From: CF-118 sp035934385
GTDB taxonomy: Bacteria; Chloroflexota; Dormibacteria; Dormibacterales; Dormibacteraceae
Reading direction: 5' to 3'
DNA length: 12,724 nt
Assembly: GCA_035934385.1 (NCBI GenBank)
Contig: DASYXY010000056.1
Span: 1-12,724, forward strand
Below, in pieces: positions 7,707-12,724 of the stretch (position 1 is its first letter; each line of letters starts with the position of its first letter). Made by a program: the position numbers and the translations under genes. The notes under the pieces were generated by a model, which made no database searches, was not told the origin of the DNA, and saw nothing but the letters and a program-made list of their open reading frames with translations.

Positions 7707-8825
7707 TCAGCCTCTTTCGGCGAGCGGGACCGGTTTTCTAGGTTGGGGTCCGATGTACTCCGACTGCGGCCGGATGAGCCGGTTGTGGGATGCCTGCTCG
7801 AGCACGTGCGCCGACCAGCCCGCCACGCGCGCAACCGCGAAGGTCGGCGGGAAGAAGTCCTTCGGCAGCCCGATCGCCTGCAGCACGCCGGCCGAGTAGA
7901 ACTCGACGTTCGTGGCCTGCGGCCGCTCGGGGTGCTCTTCGTGAAGGATGGCGAGCGCGGTCTCCTCGACCTTCGACGCGAGAGCGTAAAACTTCGGGTT
8001 CAAACGCTGGCACATGGCCTTGAGGATTCGCGCCCGCGGGTCGTAGGTGCGGTAGACACGGTGCCCGAAGCCCATGAATCGTTCCTTGCGCATACGCGCC
8101 TCGCGCATCCAGTGCTCCGCGTTCTCCGCGGTGCCGATCTGCTCCAGCTGGTCCATCACCGCCGAGGGCGCACCGCCGTGGGCTGGACCCTTCAACGCGC
8201 CGATCGCGCCGACGAGGCATGAGACCAGGTCGGAATCGGTTGAGGCGATGACGCGGGCCGTGAAGGTCGAGGCGTTCATACCGTGGTCCGCGAGCAACAC
8301 CAGGTACGTGTTGAGTGCTCGCACCAACTCGGGGGCGGCCTCCTCGCCGTTGAGCATGTAGAGGTAGTTGGCCGCGTGGCCGAGGTCCGGCCGCGGCTTC
8401 ACGAAGTCGAGGCCCTTCCGGCGCCGGTGGAAGGCCGCGAGGATCGTCGGCATCGCGGCGGTTGCGTGGATGGCGTGCTCGATGGTCGGCTTCTGCAAGT
8501 GAGGCAGCACACCCTGCACCGAGAGCACGCTGCGCAGCACGTCCATCGGGTCGGAATCGGTGGGCAGGGCGTCAAGCGCGGTCATCGCCGCGGGAGTGAG
8601 TGTGCGCACCGACGAGAGCTGAGCCGCGAGACCGTCGAGCTGGGCCCGCGAAGGAAGGCTCCCGTACCAAAAGAGGTGGGCGACCTCCTCGAAGGAGATC
8701 TCCTCGGCGAGGTCGGCGATCACGTAGCCGCGGTAAACGAGCCGGCCGTTCTCGCCGTCCACCAGCGAGATCTCGGTCTGCGCCGCAACGATTCCCTCGA
8801 GGCCCGGGATGTACTCCTGCGGCAT
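7707..8825 (-). CDS. Citrate/2-methylcitrate synthase, paralogue 1 (Glu at the catalytic Asp position)
   Basis: Citrate synthase family enzyme (372 aa) that condenses oxaloacetate with acetyl-CoA or propionyl-CoA. Family landmarks are YRGYVIADLA (31-40), DHGMNASTFTARV (180-192), LKGPAHGGA with His216, and GFGHRVYRTYDPRA with His255. The segment that normally carries the catalytic Asp reads TNVEFYSAG, with Glu308 instead. It aligns without gaps over residues 201-300 with the paralogue upstream, with 58 of 100 identical by hand count, and both proteins are 372 aa. The start is the ATG at 8825-8823, which overlaps the upstream TGA as TGATG. A longer reading into the neighbour's frame is not supported, because homology begins exactly at this Met. 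Glu at this position also occurs, as I recall, in some actinobacterial citrate synthase-like proteins, so activity may remain. Substrate choice cannot be read from the sequence. Confidence 0.93.
   Translation of the reverse strand: MPQEYIPGLEGIVAAQTEISLVDGENGRLVYRGYVIADLAEEISFEEVAHLFWYGSLPSRAQLDGLAAQLSSVRTLTPAAMTALDALPTDSDPMDVLRSVLSVQGVLPHLQKPTIEHAIHATAAMPTILAAFHRRRKGLDFVKPRPDLGHAANYLYMLNGEEAAPELVRALNTYLVLLADHGMNASTFTARVIASTDSDLVSCLVGAIGALKGPAHGGAPSAVMDQLEQIGTAENAEHWMREARMRKERFMGFGHRVYRTYDPRARILKAMCQRLNPKFYALASKVEETALAILHEEHPERPQATNVEFYSAGVLQAIGLPKDFFPPTFAVARVAGWSAHVLEQASHNRLIRPQSEYIGPQPRKPVPLAERG
7711..7717 (-). promoter_or_regulatory. SD sequence supporting a CTG start for the GT87-like gene
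   Basis: AAAGAGG on the minus strand lies within the last codons of the first citrate synthase paralogue, 9 bases before the CTG at 7701. No ATG, GTG or TTG occurs in frame between the preceding in-frame TAG (7740-7738) and the GTG at 7629. Confidence 0.5.
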
Positions 8826-9943
8826 CAGCGCTTCTCGAGCGGCGCCGGCTTCTTGCCCGGCTCCGGACCCATCCACTGCGATGCCGGCCGGATGATGCGC
8901 AGGTCCGCGAGCGACTCGAGCACGTGGGCCGTCCAGCCGGCGATGCGCGACGTGGCGAAGATGCACGTGAAGAGCTCTTTCGGAATGCCCGCGCCGGTCA
9001 GCACGACGGATGCCCAGAAGTCCACGTTGGTCGCGTTGGGACGCTCCGGATGGGCGTCGTGGAGGATCTTGAGCGCCACCTCTTCAGTGTGCGCGGCCAG
9101 CTGGTGCAGCTTCGGGTCGGCGGTTTTCGCCATCTCGCGCAGGATCTTGGCCCGCGGGTCGTATGTCCTGTACACGCGGTGGCCGAAGCCCGGGAAGCGC
9201 GCGTGCTTCGCGTGCGCCTCCGCCAGCCATTTTTCGACGTTGTCCATCGATCCGATCGAGTCGAGCATCGTCCGCGCCGCGTAGGTCGCGCCGCCATGCG
9301 CAGGACCCTTGAGTGCCGCGATCGCGCCGACCACGCACGAGGTGAGGTCGCTTCCGGTGGAGGCGACGACACGCGCGGTGAACGTCGAAGCGTTGAGGCC
9401 GTGGTCGGCAAGCAGCACCAGGTACTGGTCGAGCCAGTAGACGCGCTCCTTGGCGGGCTCCTGGCCGTCCATCATCCAGAGGAGGTTCGCGGCGTGGCTC
9501 AGCTCGGCGCGCGGTTCCACAAGGTCGCGCTTGTGGCGGCGCCGGTGCGCCGCCGCGACGATCGTGGGCATGGCCGCGGTGAGTGCGATCGCCTCGGCGA
9601 CCGTCGGCTTCTGCAGCGTTTTGGCGGCGCCCTGCGCCGAGATGGCGGTCCGCAGCACGTCCATCGGATCGGTGTCGTAATCGAGCGAGGTGATGACGTT
9701 GCGGGTGGTGCCCTTGAGCGTGCGGGCGGCGGCCATCTCCTGGCGAAGCGCGTCGAGCTGGGCTTTGCTCGGCAGCTCGCCGTTCCACAACAGGTAGCAG
9801 GCCTCCTCAAAGGAGACCGCGGGTGCGAGGTCTTCGATCAGGTAACCGCCGCGATAGATGAGGCGACCGTTGGCGCCGTCGACCTCGCTGATTGCGGTCT
9901 GAGCGGCGACGACGCCTTCCAGCCCAGGGCTGTACTCAGTCAC
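8825..9943 (-). CDS. Citrate synthase, paralogue 2 (canonical catalytic Asp)
   Basis: Citrate synthase family enzyme, 372 aa, first of the tandem pair. The catalytic triad is complete: His216 in LKGPAHGGA, His255 in GFGHRVYRTYDPRA and Asp308 in NATNVDFWAS. The start chosen is the GTG at 9943-9941 (MTEYSPGLEGVVAAQTAISE), because similarity to the paralogue begins there. A reading extended upstream would run antisense-like through the CDF gene in another frame. There is no SD sequence; TAAGAT lies 8 bases before the GTG, so a leaderless transcript is plausible. It is 11 bases downstream of the CDF stop and overlaps paralogue 1 by one base (TGATG). It could be the main TCA-cycle enzyme, with paralogue 1 the 2-methylcitrate synthase or the reverse. 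Confidence 0.94.
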   Translation of the reverse strand: MTEYSPGLEGVVAAQTAISEVDGANGRLIYRGGYLIEDLAPAVSFEEACYLLWNGELPSKAQLDALRQEMAAARTLKGTTRNVITSLDYDTDPMDVLRTAISAQGAAKTLQKPTVAEAIALTAAMPTIVAAAHRRRHKRDLVEPRAELSHAANLLWMMDGQEPAKERVYWLDQYLVLLADHGLNASTFTARVVASTGSDLTSCVVGAIAALKGPAHGGATYAARTMLDSIGSMDNVEKWLAEAHAKHARFPGFGHRVYRTYDPRAKILREMAKTADPKLHQLAAHTEEVALKILHDAHPERPNATNVDFWASVVLTGAGIPKELFTCIFATSRIAGWTAHVLESLADLRIIRPASQWMGPEPGKKPAPLEKR

Positions 9944-9951
9944 GTCTACAA

Positions 9952-9957
9952 ATCTTA
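9952..9957 (-). promoter_or_regulatory. Possible -10 element for the citrate synthase pair
   Basis: TAAGAT on the minus strand, built into the CDF stop codon TAA (9957-9955), lies 8 bases before the GTG start of citrate synthase paralogue 2. That spacing suits transcription starting at or within two or three bases of the start codon. No clear -35 is seen at 16-18 bases. Confidence 0.4.
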
Positions 9958-10869
9958 GGGAGAGTGGGAATGCTTCCCAGTCCCCGGATCCATATGCACG
10001 TCTAGATGGACGGCGGGAACTCGCTCGTGGACCTGCTTCTCCACTGCCTGAGCGATGTCGTGGGCGTCCGCGAGCGTGGCGTTCGGTGGGCAGTCGATGT
10101 GCAGCACGGCGACCAGCTCGCGCCCCACCCAGCGCGCTCGCACGTCGTGCACGCCTAGCACTCCAGTGACGCCCGCCGCTGCGGAGGTGATGTGCTCGAT
10201 CAGCTCCGGGTCGACGGCGTCCATCATCCGCAGCACGAGCCGTCCGACCGTGCCCGCGAGGATATAGATGATCGCGAACGCGATGACTATGCCGGCCAGC
10301 GAGTCCGCGATCGCGAAGCCGGCCCACGCGAGGGCGAGGCCGGCGAAGGCGCCGGTTGAGACCAGCCCGTCCAGCCGGGAGTGCAGCCCGTCGGCCTCCA
10401 GCGCGAGCGAGCGGATGCGGCGGCCAACACGGATCTTGTACTCGGACACGCCGAAGTTGGCGATGGCTGCAATGCCCGCGGCCGCCAGCCCCGCGTACGG
10501 GTTCGTGTAGCCCTCGCTGGAGAGCACGCGACCCACGGACTCGAATGCAGCGGCCGCAGCGGTGATGAGGATGACGACGACGATAACCAGCGTGGCCACG
10601 TCCTCGACCCGACCGAAGCCAGAGGGGAATCGGCGCGTCGCCGGGCGCCGCGCGATGGCGAACGCGCCCAGCAGGACCAGCGTCGCGACCGCATCGCCCG
10701 AGTTGTGCAGGGCGTCGGCGAGCACACCGGCCGAGTGCCCTCGCACGGAGGCCCCGAACTCGGCTGCCGCTGCGATGCCAAGGACCAGCGCGCTGACGAT
10801 GACCGCGCGCCGTGCGGCGGCATCGGAGTAGGAGGCCTCGTCGTGATGGTGATCGCTCACGCGCTGCAC
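9955..10869 (-). CDS. Cation diffusion facilitator (CDF) family metal efflux transporter
   Basis: A 304 aa proton-coupled divalent metal exporter in the inner membrane. It has a His-rich N-terminus (DHHHD, 6-10) and six predicted helices between about 20 and 210. The helix-2 metal site HNSGD is at His55/Asp59 in LADALHNSGDAV, and the helix-5 site is EADGLHSRLD. A cytoplasmic C-terminal dimerisation domain spans about 220-295 and contains a His-Asp pair (HIDCPP) and HLDVHMDPG, followed by a His tail (KHSHSP). The HxxxD pattern in helix 2 is typical of zinc-type CDF proteins (zinc, perhaps cobalt or cadmium), but the metal is an inference. The start is either the GTG at 10869 or the GTG at 10860; neither has an SD sequence, and a -10-like element sits just upstream. 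It is the first gene of the minus-strand run and diverges from a small membrane gene. Confidence 0.93.
   Translation of the reverse strand: MQRVSDHHHDEASYSDAAARRAVIVSALVLGIAAAAEFGASVRGHSAGVLADALHNSGDAVATLVLLGAFAIARRPATRRFPSGFGRVEDVATLVIVVVILITAAAAAFESVGRVLSSEGYTNPYAGLAAAGIAAIANFGVSEYKIRVGRRIRSLALEADGLHSRLDGLVSTGAFAGLALAWAGFAIADSLAGIVIAFAIIYILAGTVGRLVLRMMDAVDPELIEHITSAAAGVTGVLGVHDVRARWVGRELVAVLHIDCPPNATLADAHDIAQAVEKQVHERVPAVHLDVHMDPGTGKHSHSP
9965..9979. promoter_or_regulatory. Short inverted repeat upstream of the citrate synthase genes
   Basis: TGGGAA-TGC-TTCCCA is a perfect 6-base inverted repeat with a 3-base centre, lying 8 bases upstream of the putative -10 and inside the last codons of the CDF gene. 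It could be a regulator site. It is not followed by a T-run, so it is a poor terminator. Such short repeats also occur by chance in coding DNA. Confidence 0.2.
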
Positions 10870-10895
10870 ATTCTGGCTACACCTAGACTTCGGCC
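10870..10895. promoter_or_regulatory. 26-base divergent promoter region with overlapping -10-like elements
   Basis: This is the only sequence between the CDF start (minus) and the small membrane protein start (plus). On the plus strand TAGACT (10884-10889) ends 6 bases before the GTG at 10896. On the minus strand TAGGTG (10885-10880) shares the central TA, and CAGAAT (10875-10870) is another candidate that would suit the GTG at 10860. Both genes lack SD sequences, so leaderless divergent transcription from a partly symmetric element is the simplest reading. Confidence 0.4.
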
Positions 10896-11423
10896 GTGGC
10901 CAGGGCCCAGCGAGTCCTTGTGGGGGTGGCCGTCATCGCGACGGTCGCGATAGTAGCGCTCTACCTGGCGATCATCCGGAGCCAGGGCGGAGGCGAACCG
11001 TCGCCACCGGACGTTCTGACGGTGCCGTTCGTCGCGGCCTACCTGCTGCTGATGGCAGTGCTGCTCGGAGTGTCGCTGCTGGCGCCGGCAGGCGCGAGGC
11101 CGGCGCTTCGCGGTGCGGCCGCCGGCGGGCTGTTCGTGCTCGCCGTCCTGGCCCTGTTCTCGATTGGCGTGGCGATCCTTCTGTTGGCCGGCCTGGCGAT
11201 CGCCGCGACAGTGCTGGCGATCGTCGAGCGACCCGGCGCCCGGTCGGTCGTGTCAGCCGTGCTGGCGGGAGTACTGGCGGTCGCGGTGCTGGTGGCCGGC
11301 TTTGAGGTCAGCTCGCACTATCTGGTCTGCCCCTCGACCGGCGAGTCGGGAGGCACGACGGCCTCGCTCCTAGGCCATTCCTCGAGCTACGACTGCAACA
11401 ACGGAGTTCTGACGGTCCACTAG
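10896..11423 (+). CDS. Small integral membrane protein of unknown function
   Basis: A 175 aa protein, the only plus-strand gene here. I do not recognise a family. Hydrophobic helices lie at about 6-27, 41-63, a long stretch at about 72-110 that probably makes two, and about 117-138. That gives five helices with the N-terminus inside and the C-terminus outside. The polar tail of about 35 residues contains Cys145 and Cys167, which could form a disulfide. The first loop is short and Pro/Gly-rich (RSQGGGEPSPPD). The start is the GTG at 10896, preceded by -10-like TAGACT and no SD sequence; the first residues MARAQR give the positive charge expected before helix 1. The stop shares a CTAG with the convergent sufT-like gene. 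The good hydrophobic periodicity and absence of a longer opposing gene make it real. Confidence 0.75.
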   Translation: MARAQRVLVGVAVIATVAIVALYLAIIRSQGGGEPSPPDVLTVPFVAAYLLLMAVLLGVSLLAPAGARPALRGAAAGGLFVLAVLALFSIGVAILLLAGLAIAATVLAIVERPGARSVVSAVLAGVLAVAVLVAGFEVSSHYLVCPSTGESGGTTASLLGHSSSYDCNNGVLTVH

Positions 11424-11761
11424 ACCATCCCCAGTTCCCAGCGGGCTTCCTCCGACATCCGTTCGGGGGTCCACACGGGGTCGTAGACGATGTCTACGCC
11501 GGCGTCCTGGACGCCGGGCAGAGTGAGCAGGTGGTCGCGCACATCCGACATCACGTCGGCCGCCATCGGGCATCCGAGCGCCGTCAGCGTCATCTTGATA
11601 TCGACCCGTTCGGGCTTGATCGCGATGTCGTAGATGAGCCCGAGGTCGACGATGTTGACCGGGATCTCCGGGTCGAAGCACTGGCGCAGCACCTCGATGA
11701 CGTCCTCCGGCTTGACGGTGGAGCCTTCGGCCACCTGCGTCGTCGGTGCTAGGTCGCTCAC
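11420..11761 (-). CDS. sufT: SufT/MIP18 (DUF59) family iron-sulfur assembly factor
   Basis: A 113 aa single-domain protein of the MIP18 family, which helps mature iron-sulfur proteins. Hallmarks are the motif DPEIPVNIVDLGLIYDI (about 30-46), TLTALGCPMA with the conserved Cys, then a helix and VDIVYDPVWTPERMSEEA. The length is typical for the stand-alone form. The GTG start (11761-11759) overlaps the rhodanese stop as GTGA, with GGAG 5 bases upstream, so the genes are translationally coupled. Position at the end of a sufS-sufU group supports SufT rather than the phenylacetate PaaD branch of the family. Its stop (TAG, 11422-11420) overlaps that of the convergent membrane gene. Confidence 0.9.
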   Translation of the reverse strand: MSDLAPTTQVAEGSTVKPEDVIEVLRQCFDPEIPVNIVDLGLIYDIAIKPERVDIKMTLTALGCPMAADVMSDVRDHLLTLPGVQDAGVDIVYDPVWTPERMSEEARWELGMV

Positions 11762-12096
11762 GGAGTCTCCAGCGGCAGGCCTGCGTCCTTCCAGGCCTTG
11801 GTGCCGCCGCGGAAGTTGACGACGTCCTTGACTCCCAGCGCCACCGCCATCTCAGAAGCGACGGCCGAGCGCTCGCCCACCTGGCATACGAAGATCGTCC
11901 CGTCCTTGAAGGTCTGTCCCGTTGGGTTGGCAAGGATCGAGCTCAGGACAACATGACGGGCGCCTGGCACGTGGCCCTTGTTCCACTCCCAATCCTCGCG
12001 CACGTCGACGATGTCGCGGCCTCCCTCGTCGATCAGCTTGCGGATGTCGTCGATCTTCAGATCTCGGAATGGTGCTTCCTCATGCGTGGTGTTCAT
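11758..12096 (-). CDS. Single-domain rhodanese-like sulfurtransferase
   Basis: A 112 aa rhodanese fold protein that in this family carries persulfide sulfur on a loop cysteine. Visible signatures are IVDVREDWEWNKGHVPGA (about 29-46), the active-site loop CQVGERS starting at Cys71 (C-x-x-G-x-R-S, a functional-looking loop), and FRGGTKAWKDAGLPL near the end. The cysteine is present, so it is probably active. It lies between the sufU-type scaffold and sufT and is coupled to both: a 3-base gap upstream with a good SD sequence, and a 4-base overlap downstream. That context suggests a role in sulfur delivery or persulfide handling for iron-sulfur assembly. General thiosulfate detoxification is the alternative. 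Confidence 0.92.
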   Translation of the reverse strand: MNTTHEEAPFRDLKIDDIRKLIDEGGRDIVDVREDWEWNKGHVPGARHVVLSSILANPTGQTFKDGTIFVCQVGERSAVASEMAVALGVKDVVNFRGGTKAWKDAGLPLETP

Positions 12097-12099
12097 TGG

Positions 12100-12513
12100 T
12101 CACTCCTCGTCCTCGTCATCCCCAGCCAACCCATAGGCGCCGACCTTCAGCACCTTCAACGACAGCAGCGCGCACTTGATGCGCGCAGGCGAGATCTCGA
12201 TGCCAAGCTCGCCGAGCACGTCGTCCTTGCTGATCTTTTTGGCGCCGTCGAGCGTCATGCCCTTCAAACGCTCGGTCAACAACGAAGCCGACGCCTGGGA
12301 GATTGCGCACCCTCGACCGTGGAACCGGATGTCGTCGATGACACCGTCGCGGATCCGGAAATCCATGCCGACGACGTCGCCGCACAAAGGGTTGTCCTCT
12401 TCGTGCGTGATGTCTGGATGGTCGAGACGGCCGTAGTTCCGCGGGTTCTTGTAGTGGTCGAGGATGTACTCGCGGTAGAACTGGTCGTCGGCGGAAACCG
12501 GCTTGCTGCTCAC
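12100..12513 (-). CDS. sufU: SufU/IscU family iron-sulfur scaffold or sulfur-relay protein
   Basis: A 137 aa protein of the NifU N-terminal/SufU family. It begins with the family helix (FYREYILDHYKNPRNYG, about 12-28). It carries the metal/sulfur ligands Cys44 and Asp46 (NPLCGD), Cys69 (RGCAISQASAS) and Cys114 (RIKCALLSLKVLK). Lys113 next to the last Cys, rather than the His of IscU, and GCAIS.ASAS point to the SufU branch, where the protein is a zinc-containing partner that takes sulfur from SufS. However, Cys69 to Cys114 is only 45 residues; Bacillus SufU has about 62, so the usual SufU insertion is missing. The GTG start (12513-12511) overlaps the sufS stop as GTGA, with AGAGG 8 bases upstream. 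The protein ends in an acidic tail. Confidence 0.92.
   Translation of the reverse strand: MSSKPVSADDQFYREYILDHYKNPRNYGRLDHPDITHEEDNPLCGDVVGMDFRIRDGVIDDIRFHGRGCAISQASASLLTERLKGMTLDGAKKISKDDVLGELGIEISPARIKCALLSLKVLKVGAYGLAGDDEDEE
12103..12108 (-). promoter_or_regulatory. SD sequence for the rhodanese gene within the sufU 3' end
   Basis: GAGGAG, 6 bases before the ATG at 12096, is formed by the last two Glu codons of the SufU-type protein, which ends in an acidic tail (DDEDEE). Confidence 0.7.
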
Positions 12514-12724
12514 TTGAAGATCCTCTGCGCCTCTTTGATGGAACCCACCAGGCGGTCGACTTCATCCTTCTGGGTGTACACGTAGAAGGAGGCGCGTGCG
12601 GTCGCGGGCACGCCCAGCCGTGTCATAAGCGGCATGGCGCAGTGATGGCCGGCGCGCAGGCACACCTGGTCGCGGTCCGCGATCGTGGCCAGGTCGTGCG
12701 GGTGGATGCCGTCAAGGGCGAATG
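12510..12724 (-). CDS. sufS: Cysteine desulfurase SufS, C-terminal fragment
   Basis: The last 70 codons and stop (TGA, 12512-12510) of a PLP-dependent cysteine desulfurase; the rest lies beyond the right edge. The visible segment starts FALDGIHPHDLATIADRDQV and contains CLRAGHHCAMPLMTRLGVP, where the Cys in RAGHHCAMP is the catalytic cysteine in the short loop of SufS-type (group II) enzymes. It then runs ATARASFYVYT and DEVDRLVGSIKEA, the normal C-terminal pattern. It would remove sulfur from L-cysteine and pass it to the SufU-type protein encoded immediately downstream through a GTGA overlap. It was not visible as a start-to-stop reading because its start is outside the window. Confidence 0.93.
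   Translation of the reverse strand, partial: FALDGIHPHDLATIADRDQVCLRAGHHCAMPLMTRLGVPATARASFYVYTQKDEVDRLVGSIKEAQRIFK

Noticed and set aside
8600..9958. Plus-strand open frame of 452 codons opposite the citrate synthase genes
   Set aside because: It lies fully antisense to two conserved enzymes, has no family signature and an Arg-rich composition.
9965..9979. Inverted repeat as a transcription terminator of the CDF gene
   Set aside because: The stem is only 6 bases and is followed by CTCTCCCTAAGAT, with no T-run.
9944..10327. N-terminal extension of citrate synthase 2 into the CDF gene
   Set aside because: The added residues are Arg/Ala-rich, come from a different frame of the CDF gene, and similarity with the paralogue begins exactly at the GTG at 9943.
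1..12724. CRISPR arrays, tRNA or rRNA genes, insertion sequences, toxin-antitoxin or defence genes
   Set aside because: Reading through the window, every stretch is covered by metabolic, membrane or iron-sulfur genes. I saw no repeat-spacer pattern, cloverleaf, transposase or typical defence domain.

Overview
The window is a gene-dense, GC-rich bacterial stretch. I see no RNA gene, mobile element or CRISPR array, and no gap between genes longer than about 30 bases. A fused E1 alpha-beta 2-oxo acid dehydrogenase, a SufS/SufU/SufT-type iron-sulfur module and several starts lacking a Shine-Dalgarno (SD) sequence but preceded by a -10-like hexamer all suggest a high-GC Terrabacteria lineage (Actinobacteriota, Chloroflexota, Dormibacterota or similar). 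The sequence alone does not settle which.

Bases 1-10869 hold nine genes, all on the minus strand and nearly touching. In the order of transcription they are: a CDF metal efflux protein, two tandem citrate synthase paralogues of identical length, three polytopic membrane proteins that look like GT-C fold glycosyltransferases, dihydrolipoamide dehydrogenase (E3), a fused E1 alpha-beta of branched-chain 2-oxo acid dehydrogenase type, and the first 26 codons of the E2 lipoyl acyltransferase, which runs off the left edge. Stop/start overlaps (TGATG, ATGA, TTGA) suggest translational coupling through much of the run. -10-like hexamers just before the second citrate synthase and before E3 suggest internal promoters.

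Bases 10896-11423 hold a single plus-strand gene for a small membrane protein. It diverges from the CDF gene across only 26 bases. It converges on the suf genes, its stop codon sharing a CTAG with theirs.

Bases 11420-12724 hold the end of a minus-strand iron-sulfur assembly operon: sufS (3' end only), a SufU-type scaffold, a single-domain rhodanese and a SufT/MIP18 (DUF59) protein. All are coupled by 4-base overlaps or a 3-base gap.

The E3-E1-E2 complex would oxidise branched-chain 2-oxo acids to acyl-CoA, feeding acetyl-CoA and propionyl-CoA to the citrate/2-methylcitrate synthases. The three envelope glycosyltransferase-like proteins between these two metabolic blocks have no obvious link to them. 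I found no clear defence system or other wholly new machinery. The best leads are the paired citrate synthases with an Asp/Glu split at the catalytic position, the GT-C trio with start codons that standard gene callers would place wrongly, and the compact divergent and convergent junctions.
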